A stretch of DNA of 13,247 bases from Candidatus Cloacimonadota bacterium (GCA_028681035.1 JAQUJJ010000102.1:1-13247); one strand, 5' to 3'. Shown: positions 1 through 8,359, numbered from the stretch's first letter. Notes: a model not told the origin generated them from the sequence alone. Numbers and translations: made by a program.

Positions 1-105
1 TTGGTTGAGTCATGTTCTTCTCCTTGTCTTTTTAATTTGTTAAACCATTAAAACAATGAGTTCGATTTGGCTCAACCTTTTTCTTCTTTTGGCTTGCCTA
101 ATTTA

Positions 106-121
106 CACCAACCTTTGAGAC
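106..121 (+). repeat. Left arm of 16-bp inverted repeat around the 156-638 gene
   Basis: The bases CACCAACCTTTGAGAC are the exact reverse complement of 723-738. After one mismatch, a further five bases match on the outer side (101-104 region against 740-744). The arms enclose only the minus-strand gene at 156-638. No transposase or recombinase lies between them. Confidence 0.8.
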
Positions 122-155
122 GTTACCTACAAAATAGAAAGATAGGGCATAATCA

Positions 156-638
156 TTAAATCAAATGCGCAAGATATTTGTTGTAAAAATACTCGTCATC
201 TTGTGGTATATCAATCGCTAATGGCGGAAGCTTAATAATTTTACGATTATGACCGTCAGGAATGTGGAAAACAAACTGACCATGCTCATCATGGATATTG
301 ATATCCATTTCATCATGATTATAAGGCATAGAATAACCAAATATTAGAGCGTACTCCGAGCTTAGGGTTTGTACGATTTGGCCGAGTTCAACATTATAAC
401 AGTATTTCTCTGCATCCAGAACGTGTAATGAAAAATGCATGGTCTTATTCCATAATTCAATCACATCATAAGGTTTAAAATATCCTTCTCCATAAATATT
501 TTTTAAATCCCTTCCTCTCGTTGGTGTGAATGGCATTAAGTCTGCCATCCTTGCCCCTAATGAGTCATAGTCTTCCTTACTACACTTGCCGAACAGAGAC
601 TTTTCTACTCGAATTCCAATCACTGCTAATGGAATCAT
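156..638 (-). CDS. Hypothetical protein, 160 aa
   Basis: I do not recognise this protein. The start is well supported: AAGGAG sits six bases upstream of the ATG at 638. The product is soluble-looking, with no signal peptide or membrane segment. It is rich in aromatic and acidic residues, with a His/Asp/Glu-rich stretch near residues 107-130 (NHDEMDINIHDEHG, then HIPDGHN) that could bind metal, though no family motif is evident. The gene stands alone, oriented away from the rest of the window, and is bracketed by a perfect inverted repeat. It could be cargo of a small mobile unit, an immunity-type single-domain protein, or an ordinary accessory gene. The coding call is confident; the function is unknown. 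Confidence 0.7.
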   Translation of the reverse strand: MIPLAVIGIRVEKSLFGKCSKEDYDSLGARMADLMPFTPTRGRDLKNIYGEGYFKPYDVIELWNKTMHFSLHVLDAEKYCYNVELGQIVQTLSSEYALIFGYSMPYNHDEMDINIHDEHGQFVFHIPDGHNRKIIKLPPLAIDIPQDDEYFYNKYLAHLI

Positions 639-722
639 ACTTAACTCCTTAAAAATTATTCATTACCAAGCATTCCTGTTTTATTTATAAACGAGCCGTA
701 GATGGGCGTTCCTTAGAGTTGA

Positions 723-738
723 GTCTCAAAGGTTGGTG
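723..738 (-). repeat. Right arm of 16-bp inverted repeat around the 156-638 gene
   Basis: GTCTCAAAGGTTGGTG, the exact reverse complement of 106-121. It lies about 85 bases upstream of the gene's start codon, so it is too far away to be a simple ribosome-site hairpin. Confidence 0.8.
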
Positions 739-1268
739 AAAATTCCAACTCAATGTTTCTTAAGCTATTTTAAAACATTTGAAGTCCTCTCTTCTTACAC
801 TCTATCTAAGCTAAACAACCAATTGCACTATTTATCATCTCATCATTATTGTCAAGCCAAATACAATAACAGATATACCCCCATTTTCCTATAGCTTAAA
901 AATCCAAGGTTTTATGTACCATTGTTTTCATCAGTTAGCTTTTAGGATGGAGGAATAAAGCCAATACATCTGACTTATGTGGATCCTATTCGATTTATTG
1001 AGTACGTCCTTCAAATCACCTTTTGCTCGTGATTGTGTTTGCCCATACTCATGTTAGTTGAGTCATCGGCAGTATTGCACAGTCTAAATTGTGCTAAGTC
1101 ATATCTGTGGACCATACCACGCTGTAGTAAGTCCATTCAGTGAAGTTATTTTTGTTTTTAAAGTCCACACGTATGCGTTCATCATGCCATCCAAGCGCTT
1201 AATGAATGCATTGGGATAAGACTCAAGACATGCTGCTGATGCCAAGGTAAGATATCTTCAGACATACA
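739..1268. other. Gene-free stretch with probable IS end
   Basis: I see no credible coding sequence here on either strand. At 848-887 is a sequence (ATTGTCAAGC, then CCCCCATTTT after about 20 bases) that resembles the one at 12513-12550 beside the IS4-type transposase. It may be the outer end of a decayed insertion sequence whose interior lies to the right. Short translations of 890-1260 gave no recognisable transposase fragment. Confidence 0.4.
848..887 (+). repeat. Candidate IS terminus, related to 12513-12550
   Basis: The 10-mer ATTGTCAAGC at 848-857 and the 10-mer CCCCCATTTT at 878-887 recur in the same order and orientation at 12513-12522 and 12541-12550, separated by 20 and 18 bases respectively. 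Read on the minus strand, the conserved edge is CTTGACAAT, which contains a TTGACA hexamer, so an outward-facing -35 box is an alternative reading. Confidence 0.4.
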
Positions 1269-1817
1269 TTAACCCTGTTCTTCCACATTCATTGTACGTG
1301 AATAAGTGATCTCCACTGTGCCTCCGGAATAGTGTGGCTCGCTGTAGATGGCATTTAAAATTGGTACAAAATGGCACTCGAACTGGTACACTTTGTATTC
1401 CTTCAGATGTTTGATACTGAAGCTATCCCCAAACATCGTAATCGTGAGGAAATTATGCAATGAGCGATCCAGGACTGCGGGTGCTATGAAGTAATCGTTG
1501 AAAGTAGCACCCCATTCATTGAAATGCCAGTTTGAAGCAATAATGATTGATCTGGAACTCGTAAAGATGACGACCAACTGAATGAAGGGATTTGCAGCTT
1601 TGTCATTTAAGGGAAGGTATCCCGTCTCATTTATTACAATCAGGTCATTTTTGGCCGAGTGGCTAAAGATCTGGCTTAGATTACCACTGACACGATTTAA
1701 CTTGATTGCCTTAATTGAACAGTCTCGTGTTAAGTAATATACATGAGCTAACGATACATTGATCTTGACAAAATCCCTCACAATATTTATTCGTAAAATA
1801 TGGAAAATTAAAAGCAT
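1269..1817 (-). pseudogene. istB: IS21-family IstB helper ATPase, decayed fragment
   Basis: IstB is the AAA+ ATPase that assists the IstA transposase of IS21 elements. The fragment shows the family's central motif in altered form, DLIVINETGYLPLN where intact proteins have a pattern like DLLIIDELGYLPL. This is followed by SRSIIIASNWHFNEWGATF and APAVLDRSLHN, both close to the IstB sensor and C-terminal motifs. The N-terminal half with Walker A is missing, and the Walker B aspartate is replaced by asparagine. The last 40 or so residues read into probable non-coding IS repeats: TGGTACA occurs at 1362-1368 and 1384-1390. No istA lies upstream, where the TerB-like gene begins instead. This is a dead remnant and not an active element. 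Confidence 0.75.
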
Positions 1818-1900
1818 CTTGAGGATTAGCGTGTTTCACAATGATAGCTCTACAGATTTTTATTATATTTATGAGTCTAAGCATTATGGAGAAAGATAAT

Positions 1901-2395
1901 ATGAAGAATCTACTGATCAAAACCGCATTCGCTTGCATGGCCTGTGATGGGATCATTGACGTACGGGAGCTCGAATGCGTCAATAAGTTCATACAGGACG
2001 AAGAGATCTGTGAGCCTAATGAGCTAAAGATACATTTAAACAGCCTAGTTGATGAATTCAACAGGGACAGTAATGAATTCATGACCGGATTTTTCAAAGA
2101 ACTGAAAAACGCCGTCCTTGGTAGAGATGACCAGCTTAAGATAATTGAATATGCATTGGCCATCATTCGCGCCGATGAAGAGATTGATTACAGGGAGATC
2201 AAGTTCTTCAAGATCATCCGCTCGTTGCTACCAGTATCATATAAGGATATACGTGGTAAATTTGAAGACATCGAAGAATTTTTAGAAGAAGATATCCTCT
2301 CAGATCCTCTCAAACCCTACTATGACAAATCTTTTTTCAGCTCCGTCAGCACCGATAACATCAAGCTGATGCACGTCGGACCAGAGGATAAGTGA
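1901..2395 (+). CDS. TerB-like (tellurite-resistance/DjlA-N-type) helical domain protein, 164 aa
   Basis: The protein is all-helical and shows the TerB pattern twice. First is ACMACDGIIDVRELE (residues 11-25; acidic D16, D20, E23). Second is IIRADEEIDYREIKFF (residues 88-103; D92, D96, E99). In TerB-family domains such acidic positions bind metal ions and the domain acts as a sensor or adaptor in stress or conflict systems. ATG 1901 is preferred because GGAG at 1888-1891 lies nine bases upstream. The longer reading from 1841 adds a hydrophobic leader without a ribosome site. No signal peptide is present after this choice, so it is cytoplasmic. It is the first plus-strand gene of the chaperone locus, 82 bases before the Sel1 gene. 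The TerB/DjlA N-terminal domain also occurs in J-protein contexts, which fits the downstream Hsp70. Its function here is inferred. Confidence 0.75.
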   Translation: MKNLLIKTAFACMACDGIIDVRELECVNKFIQDEEICEPNELKIHLNSLVDEFNRDSNEFMTGFFKELKNAVLGRDDQLKIIEYALAIIRADEEIDYREIKFFKIIRSLLPVSYKDIRGKFEDIEEFLEEDILSDPLKPYYDKSFFSSVSTDNIKLMHVGPEDK

Positions 2396-2477
2396 GAGTT
2401 GTCTCAGCCAGGATCAGAATAGACGTAAGCCAGGCTATCAAGTTTTATATATACTAATCGAGAAGTAGGAGTTGATA

Positions 2478-3101
2478 ATGGTCAATACCATCTTGATAAT
2501 TGTTTCAGTGTGTATCATTGTGGCTTTCATCGTGATAAAATCAATCGAACAGTCAAAAATAAATGCATATTGGAAATCAAGAGAAGAAAGTGCAGAAATG
2601 GGAGATGCTGATGCAAAATTTCGGTTTGCTGAGAGTTGTGCTAATGTATGTATGAAGCACAAAGCCTTTAAGTGGTATAAGTGTGCTGCCGATCTTAACC
2701 ATGGTGATGCAAGCTACAGATTATCCATGTGCTATCTATTAGGCTTAAATGTGGTTGAGATAAATCAAATACTAGCAGAATTGTGTTTCACGAAAGCCAT
2801 CCTTCTTAATAGCCCAAGAGCGTATAATCATAAGGGTGAGTATTACCGGAAAGGATTCGGAGGGTTAATTCAAAGCAATGAAGAAGCATTCAAATGCTAC
2901 TACTACGCAGCATCCCAAGGATTAGCCGCTGCTCAGTATAATCTTGGATGTTGTTGTAGAGATGGTGTCGGTGTTTGTCAGAGTGAAACCGAATCAAAAA
3001 AATGGTTCAAGCTTGCCGCCGATCAAGGATATGATTATCCACCTTTGACATTCAATGATGATCCTTCATGCGAGATGTTTAGCTATAGTGGATGCAAGTA
3101 A
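2478..3101 (+). CDS. Membrane-anchored Sel1-repeat (SLR/TPR-like) protein, 207 aa
   Basis: Residues 4-22 form one hydrophobic membrane helix (MVNTILIIVSVCIIVAFIV) followed by lysine-containing sequence. The rest is Sel1-like repeats, the alpha-solenoid units used for protein-protein scaffolding. Clear repeat marks are ESAEMGDADAKFRFAESC (about 37-54) with FKWYKCAADLNHGDA, then EEAFKCYYYAASQGLAAAQYNLG with DGVGV, then KKWFKLAADQGYDYPPL. The start is ATG 2478, six bases after AGGAG (2467-2471); an upstream TTG touches that ribosome site and is unlikely. The positive-inside rule suggests a cytoplasmic C terminus. Being co-directional with, and 262 bases before, the Hsp70 operon, it may scaffold chaperone components at the membrane; this is inference. 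It is cysteine-rich near the C terminus. Confidence 0.8.
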   Translation: MVNTILIIVSVCIIVAFIVIKSIEQSKINAYWKSREESAEMGDADAKFRFAESCANVCMKHKAFKWYKCAADLNHGDASYRLSMCYLLGLNVVEINQILAELCFTKAILLNSPRAYNHKGEYYRKGFGGLIQSNEEAFKCYYYAASQGLAAAQYNLGCCCRDGVGVCQSETESKKWFKLAADQGYDYPPLTFNDDPSCEMFSYSGCK

Positions 3102-3363
3102 GGTACCCTTTACGCAATATCGCTTGCGGTGACCGTACCCGATCCCACATACTACTCTGTACGAATTCCACCTACAGAAAGAACTTGACTAAAAATATGA
3201 TAAGATGTTTCTTGTAATCCGTCGCTTAGGAATAAGCAGAGTATAAGAATTGAGAGCTTGAATAACTCTTAAACGATAGTAAAACTTTGGGTTGGAGTTT
3301 AACCCAACATTCAGGACTTAACAACTAAGGTGTTTATAAGTGCGTAAATATTAGGAGATGTCT
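3102..3363 (+). promoter_or_regulatory. Leader region of the Hsp70-like operon
   Basis: This 262-base gap contains two possible RNA structures. An imperfect hairpin at 3102-3139 pairs GGTAC with GTACC and CGCAA with TTGCG; it has no T-run, so it is at best a weak terminator. A perfect 7-bp stem lies at 3287-3293 / 3301-3307 (TTGGGTT / AACCCAA) about 55 bases before the first start codon. TGCGTAAA occurs at 3341-3348 and, inverted, at 3109-3116. A separate promoter is plausible because of the gap, but I could not pick out a convincing -35/-10 pair. Confidence 0.35.
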
Positions 3364-4881
3364 GTGGATGCCATTTACATGAACCCATACCGCATTATAG
3401 GACTATACGCTAATGCCAGCCAGAAGGATATACAGCGCAATTGTTCTAAAATCAATGCATTTTTAACGGCTGGTAAACCAATCCCATTCAAGGTGGATTT
3501 CCCGTTTTTACCCGAGATCGCAAGAGAGGTCGGGATGATTGATTCTGCGTTAGCAAGGATTCAACTTAATCAAGAACGATTACTGCACTCACTCTTTTGG
3601 TTCTCCAATGGTAGTCACATTGATGAGCCTGCATTTTCAGCTCTTGAAGATAACCATACAGAAAAAGCCGCAGATATTTGGGATAAGGTTTCTACCAGCA
3701 GGGAGTCTCTGCGTAAGTACAATTCTGCCCTTAATAATCTAGGCACTTTAAAAATGATAAGATCGATGCAAAGCAGCAAAATTGATCCTGACGAGTTATC
3801 TGACGCGATGCGTTTAAAGCAGAAATTGATAGATTCTGAGTTTTTCGACGATTATGCTAGCTCAATAACAAACAGCACATACAAGCCGGACCGCGCTGAG
3901 ATAATGAGGCTGTTTGTTGAGCAATTATTGGAATACCTAATCCCCTATTCTTCAAAAGGCAGAATATCTCTAATAGCAACAAGCAGGATTTTCTCCAATG
4001 TACATAAGGACCTACACCAACATGTAATAGGAAAGATTGGCTCCCCTCTTGTGGCTGGATTGAACGGTAAGATATCAAAAAACGAGGGAAGCAGGAAGGC
4101 AAACCCGATAAAAGCCCTTGACCTTGGAATGAATTTATATGTCTTATGTATTGAAGACTTGAGGCTATTCAGAGATCTGGTGGGGAAGAATGACATGGAA
4201 TATCATGTCAATGCTGATAAGCTTTCTGAAGAGATCCTAAAGTGTGCGATTGATCATTTCAACTACTATAAAGGCTCGGGTGAGTACAAATTCTTTGACA
4301 GATGCAGGACATTATTAGACAAAGCTCAAAGCTTAGCTGTAAGGTCGTTAGTCAAACAAAGGATTGAAGAGAATACAAAAGAATTGATCAAATGGGTAGA
4401 AGAAACACCTGAGAGACTTAAATTTGAGAGTATCAAAAACGAAGCCCTGCAAATTATAGCTTCTATTGAAAGCTCTACCAAATATGAGGCATCTATCCAA
4501 CTGGCAAAAAGTTTTCTAAACGACAATACCCAAGCTCTTCAAAAGATACAGGCAAAACTGGGCCAAAGCGATGAAACATATCTCAACATTAGCAGTATGG
4601 TAGCCAATCGAGTTCTGCAAATCATCATTGATGTCAACAATAACCATCAGAGCTTATTTGGGCGTTCACTCAGCTCCAACAAATATGCTCTCATAGAACG
4701 CTATAAGTATGACCTGAAAGAAGCATGGGAAGTCTTTCCGTTCATCGAGTCATTGGATAAGCACGCTGCAATACGCGATAGAGTAACAGAAAATAAGGGC
4801 ACATTAAAGTCGATTATGATAGACTTAGGCATTAACCCAGACAGCTTTGTGAACTCTTTCAAAAAATTCTTCTTTGGATGA
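3364..4881 (+). CDS. J-domain-like co-chaperone lacking HPD, 505 aa
   Basis: The N terminus resembles a degenerate J domain. Helix I reads NPYRIIGLYANAS, helix II QKDIQRNCSKINAFL, then a loop (TAGKPIPFKVDFPFLPEIARE) and a helix III-like segment, MIDSALARIQLNQERLLHSLFWF. The HPD tripeptide that lets DnaJ stimulate Hsp70 ATPase is absent from the loop. The remaining ~400 residues are predicted mostly helical, with Lys/Glu-rich segments and no membrane helix or signal. GTG 3364 is chosen because AGGAG ends at 3357, six bases before it, whereas ATG 3358 abuts the ribosome site with no spacing. It is the first gene of the operon and ends just before the GrpE-like gene. Placement next to an Hsp70 supports a client-delivery or docking role. 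The J-domain assignment is moderately sure; activity on Hsp70 is inference. Confidence 0.7.
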   Translation: MDAIYMNPYRIIGLYANASQKDIQRNCSKINAFLTAGKPIPFKVDFPFLPEIAREVGMIDSALARIQLNQERLLHSLFWFSNGSHIDEPAFSALEDNHTEKAADIWDKVSTSRESLRKYNSALNNLGTLKMIRSMQSSKIDPDELSDAMRLKQKLIDSEFFDDYASSITNSTYKPDRAEIMRLFVEQLLEYLIPYSSKGRISLIATSRIFSNVHKDLHQHVIGKIGSPLVAGLNGKISKNEGSRKANPIKALDLGMNLYVLCIEDLRLFRDLVGKNDMEYHVNADKLSEEILKCAIDHFNYYKGSGEYKFFDRCRTLLDKAQSLAVRSLVKQRIEENTKELIKWVEETPERLKFESIKNEALQIIASIESSTKYEASIQLAKSFLNDNTQALQKIQAKLGQSDETYLNISSMVANRVLQIIIDVNNNHQSLFGRSLSSNKYALIERYKYDLKEAWEVFPFIESLDKHAAIRDRVTENKGTLKSIMIDLGINPDSFVNSFKKFFFG

Positions 4882-4891
4882 TGGTGAAAAG

Positions 4892-5794
4892 ATGAAAAGG
4901 ATAATACTCATATTGGCTATTACATTAAGTTTGTGTGGATTTGCATGTAACGTGGCAGAAGAAGATGTTGCTCTCATGGAACAGCATGAGATTAGAGAGG
5001 AGCAGCTACAGATTAGAAAAGAGCAGACAAGACAAGCAGCTATCCTTAAAAGTCAGAAGAATGACTTGGAGAAAAGTTCGGTTAGGATGGACAGTCTTGA
5101 AGCATTAATTAGAGTCAATTCAGCACAGCTTGAATCTACGCGGACGTTCATAATGGGTGTTGTGGGAAACAATAAGGATCGCTTTGAAAGCGAAATTGAT
5201 CAGAGCCGCAATGAATTGACCCAAAGGACTAAAACAGGTTTATTTTTACTGGTCAGCGCTTTGGTCATTATGGTGCTAGCACTTATGTTGTTGAAAAGGA
5301 AAATGACAAAACAGGGGATGAAGCTGTATTCAAGCATTTCAGAATCGAAGATGGCGCATGATGAAGAAGCTATTAAACTTGATAACCAACTAATCGATTT
5401 GGCAAGCAAACAATTGGACCTCTTACAAAAATATCAGCCAGAAACAAAAGGGAATACCGAACTAGACCATTCTCTGGTATTAAAGATAGCAAATGAAATT
5501 ACCCGGATACAACAGAATTTGAACCATATGGATCATTCCATCAGGGGTCATAAGCAGCTTTCTCGCGCTACGAGTGCCATCTTGGACAACCTGAATGCCA
5601 ATGCGTACGAAATACCTCAATTAATTGGGATGCCGTTTGATGATAATGACAACATGATTGCTACTATGGAATTGGATGAAAGCATAGATCCAGGACAAAG
5701 AATTATTAAACGAGTAGTGAAACCAATGGTAAAATACAATGGAACAATGATCCAAGCAGCAGAAATATTTGTAGCCTTCAACCATCAGGAATAA
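4892..5794 (+). CDS. Membrane-anchored GrpE-like nucleotide-exchange factor, 300 aa
   Basis: Visible order: a hydrophobic N-terminal signal (residues 1-19, ending GFAC; the Cys makes a lipoprotein possible but the lipobox is not canonical), a charged coiled-coil segment (about 22-110), one membrane helix (114-134, LFLLVSALVIMVLALMLL) followed by KRK, more helices (145-235), and a C-terminal beta-type domain (240-297). That last part reads IPQLIGMPFDDND, then ELDESIDPGQRIIKRVV and YNGTMIQAAEIFVAF. It follows the GrpE C-terminal pattern of G-x-PFD, acidic residues, PG, a basic strand, G and hydrophobic end. GrpE releases ADP from DnaK. ATG 4892 has GGTG five bases upstream; a TTG at 4874 would overlap the previous gene. 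Nine bases separate it from the Hsp70 gene. The membrane anchor is odd for GrpE and implies a cytoplasmic C terminus at the inner membrane. Confidence 0.65.
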   Translation: MKRIILILAITLSLCGFACNVAEEDVALMEQHEIREEQLQIRKEQTRQAAILKSQKNDLEKSSVRMDSLEALIRVNSAQLESTRTFIMGVVGNNKDRFESEIDQSRNELTQRTKTGLFLLVSALVIMVLALMLLKRKMTKQGMKLYSSISESKMAHDEEAIKLDNQLIDLASKQLDLLQKYQPETKGNTELDHSLVLKIANEITRIQQNLNHMDHSIRGHKQLSRATSAILDNLNANAYEIPQLIGMPFDDNDNMIATMELDESIDPGQRIIKRVVKPMVKYNGTMIQAAEIFVAFNHQE

Positions 5795-5803
5795 GGAGAA
5801 ATA

Positions 5804-8359
5804 ATGGCCAGCAATAAGATAGTATATGGCATTGATCTTGGAACTACCAACTCTTCGGTTGCCAAGATTAAGGATGGAAAACCTGATATTTGCAGATCAG
5901 AAACACTTAAATACACTACACCATCTTGTGTACACGTGAACAGAAGACAAGGAATAATTGTTGGAGACAGCGCTTACAGGCAGCTGGGCGAAGATCTGAT
6001 CAAGTCATTCACTACAACAGAATGGGAAATCAATACGTTTGCCGAGTTCAAAAGAACTATGGGCTCGGACAAGCTGTATGAATGCCCGAACCTGGGAAGG
6101 TCACTGAGCTCAGAAGACCTTTCAGCCGAGCTGCTGAAGTATCTGAAAGCATTAACCAAAGAAAGTGTACTCAAGGCGGCAGTTATAACCGTTCCAGCCA
6201 AATTCACTCCTGGCCAAAAAGCAGCAACTATAAAGGCCGCGGAACTTGCTGGGTTCGAGTATTGCGAGCTGTTGCAAGAGCCAGTTGCTGCTTCGCTCGC
6301 ATATGGTATGAATTCTAAAGCTAAAGATGGCTATTTGATCGTGTTTGACCTTGGCGGGGGAACCTTTGATACCGCTCTTTTGAAGATTGAAGACGGGATA
6401 ATGAATGTTATCGATACAGAAGGAGACAATTTCTTGGGCGGCAAAAGCCTTGATTATGCTGTTGTAGATGAGATCATCATCCCATATGTTAATAAGAATT
6501 TTTCAGTCTCAAGGGTGTTGAGTGACGACAACGAAAAGGAGAAGCTTAGGAACGCATTTAAGGCCAAAGCTGAAGAAGCCAAGATACAGCTCAGCCTCAG
6601 AAGCGATGTTGATATTCTTACCGATTTAGGAGTTGATTATGGAGTGGATGACGAAGGCAGGAGTGTGGAACTGGATATCACTCTGAACAGGGATATGTAT
6701 AACAACTTGGCCAGACCTTATTTTCAAAAGGCCATTGACATGACCAAAGACCTGTTATCAAGAAATAATATAAGCTCAGCAGATCTTCGCTCCCTAATCA
6801 TGGTGGGTGGTCCATCATATACCCCACTGTTGAAGGAAATGATCCAACAACAGATTACCACGAATATTGATTTCAGCATTGACCCCATGACCGTTGTTGC
6901 TTACGGAGCGGCCCTGCATGCCTCCACAATAGATATTCCCGATGGCGTCGTCGATGTAGACAGATCTAAGATCAATCTTGAACTTAAATATGAGACATCC
7001 TCAGTAGAACTGCGCGAATGGCTGACCGTGAAACTTCTGGTCAATAAATCGGATTCCATCCCTGAAAACGGAGTGTACCTGGTTGTTAAACGCAACGACG
7101 GCGCTTGGACTACCGAACAGATAAAAATGGGAAGTGATGTAGAGCTAATAGAGCTTAGTCTCGTCGAAAATTCAACTAATCAATTTACGGTGGAATTGTA
7201 CGATCAGAGCAGCAATAGACTGCACTGTGAGCCTAACCAATTCACTATCCTCCAAGGCTTCAAACATGGTCAAAAAGGAGCCACCCTACCCTATCAGATA
7301 GCCATTGAAGTACATGACGACCTATTCGACAGAGATGGACTGATTCCGATAAAGGGCCTTGAAAAGAATAAAGTTGCCCCAGCCATAGGTACTGAAAACA
7401 GGTATAAAATACCAGTGGACCTTCGTCCTGGGAACGCAAATGATTTCATTGAAATCCCCATTTATGCCGGCGATTATTATGCTGAAGGGACGAAAGCCCT
7501 ATACAGCAGTCTGGTGACAATGGTCAAAATAAGCGGAGATGATGTGCCGGCACTTGTAAAAGCCAAAAGTGACGTCAATCTTACGATCAAGATTACCAGA
7601 GATGAAAAGATGAACTTTTCAGCTTATTTTCCCAGCATCGATTTTTCATTTGATCATGTTGTTGAATTTGTTTCCGATTCCGTGCCTTCAGCCGACAAGC
7701 TGGAGTCTAATATCAGGGAAGCAAGGTCCACCCTGGAACATATATATGACAAAACAGACCAGAATCAGTCTGATCGGATACTTAAAGAGCTTGATGATCT
7801 GTATGAAAATCTTCAAAAGGCTAGAGCAAATGACGATACCAGATTGCAAACGCTTTCTGATTTGCGAAAGCTGCAACGTGAGATCGACATGATAGCAAAA
7901 CAGATGGAGATACCCAGAATTGAAGAAAGGCTCCGGCATGCTTACGCAGAGCTGGAGAACCTAATGAAGCTTATCCGAGACAATTCAGTTGAGGATCGTC
8001 TAAATATGGACAATATAAATGCGGCGATGTCCGACCACAAGGGCAAACTTGATTCTTTGGTAACAGATAAAGATAGGACGCATAAAAATCTAAAAATGAT
8101 GCGGGAACTCCAAACAGAGATAGAAATGATGGATGCGCAGATCAGGTTTGCCCTTGCGGGCAGAGAAATGTGCGTGGAAATCATGCGCGATTACTCGGCA
8201 AAATTTGACCTTCTCGACTGGAGTGATAAGGCAAAAGCGAGATCTCTCTTACAGACAGGTTTGAGCAAGCCACCTGACGTGGACCTAAGTGAGCTATTGC
8301 CAATTGTAGCGGAGCTTAATAACTTGCTGCCTTTTTTACAGCAACATAAACTAATATAG
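5804..8359 (+). CDS. Divergent Hsp70 (DnaK-like) chaperone, 851 aa
   Basis: The ATPase domain (1-375) looks functional: phosphate-1 loop DLGTTNSSV (11-19), a DnaK-K70-like lysine in FKRTMG (K83), VITVPAKFTPGQ (128-138), LQEPVAASLAYG (157-168), phosphate-2 DLGGGTFD (182-189), adenosine motif IMVGGPSYTPL (332-342) and DPMTVVAYGAALHA (360-373). The next ~100 residues (380-480) are beta-rich and have no DnaK counterpart. A substrate-binding-like beta domain follows (about 485-615, with LPYQIAIEV and DGLIPIKG). A long charged helical tail (630-851) replaces the DnaK lid. DnaK is about 640 aa, so this is some 200 longer. AAGGAG overlaps the preceding stop codon and ends five bases before the ATG, so expression is coupled to the GrpE-like gene. 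It is an accessory paralogue and not the housekeeping DnaK. Confidence 0.92.
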   Translation: MASNKIVYGIDLGTTNSSVAKIKDGKPDICRSETLKYTTPSCVHVNRRQGIIVGDSAYRQLGEDLIKSFTTTEWEINTFAEFKRTMGSDKLYECPNLGRSLSSEDLSAELLKYLKALTKESVLKAAVITVPAKFTPGQKAATIKAAELAGFEYCELLQEPVAASLAYGMNSKAKDGYLIVFDLGGGTFDTALLKIEDGIMNVIDTEGDNFLGGKSLDYAVVDEIIIPYVNKNFSVSRVLSDDNEKEKLRNAFKAKAEEAKIQLSLRSDVDILTDLGVDYGVDDEGRSVELDITLNRDMYNNLARPYFQKAIDMTKDLLSRNNISSADLRSLIMVGGPSYTPLLKEMIQQQITTNIDFSIDPMTVVAYGAALHASTIDIPDGVVDVDRSKINLELKYETSSVELREWLTVKLLVNKSDSIPENGVYLVVKRNDGAWTTEQIKMGSDVELIELSLVENSTNQFTVELYDQSSNRLHCEPNQFTILQGFKHGQKGATLPYQIAIEVHDDLFDRDGLIPIKGLEKNKVAPAIGTENRYKIPVDLRPGNANDFIEIPIYAGDYYAEGTKALYSSLVTMVKISGDDVPALVKAKSDVNLTIKITRDEKMNFSAYFPSIDFSFDHVVEFVSDSVPSADKLESNIREARSTLEHIYDKTDQNQSDRILKELDDLYENLQKARANDDTRLQTLSDLRKLQREIDMIAKQMEIPRIEERLRHAYAELENLMKLIRDNSVEDRLNMDNINAAMSDHKGKLDSLVTDKDRTHKNLKMMRELQTEIEMMDAQIRFALAGREMCVEIMRDYSAKFDLLDWSDKAKARSLLQTGLSKPPDVDLSELLPIVAELNNLLPFLQQHKLI

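Noticed and set aside
3..77. GGTTGAG / CTCAACC inverted pair near the left edge
   Set aside because: Only seven bases over a 60-base gap, easily due to chance.
1711..2166. Minus-strand 151-aa reading frame
   Set aside because: It lies antisense to the TerB-like gene, with low-complexity Ser/Leu composition typical of shadow frames.
3102..3139. Rho-independent terminator after the Sel1 gene
   Set aside because: The hairpin is two short stems with an internal loop and is not followed by a T-run.
3185..3206. TTGACT followed by TAAGAT as promoter of the Hsp70 operon
   Set aside because: The spacing is only 10 bases. TATGAT at 3196-3201 has no matching -35 box.
4874..4892. TTG 4874 as start of the GrpE-like protein
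   Set aside because: It adds only six residues, overlaps the previous gene, and spoils the signal sequence; ATG 4892 has a nearby GGTG.
4946..4951. Classical lipobox in the GrpE-like protein (GFAC)
   Set aside because: The -3 position is Gly and not Leu/Val/Ile, so lipidation is possible but not supported.
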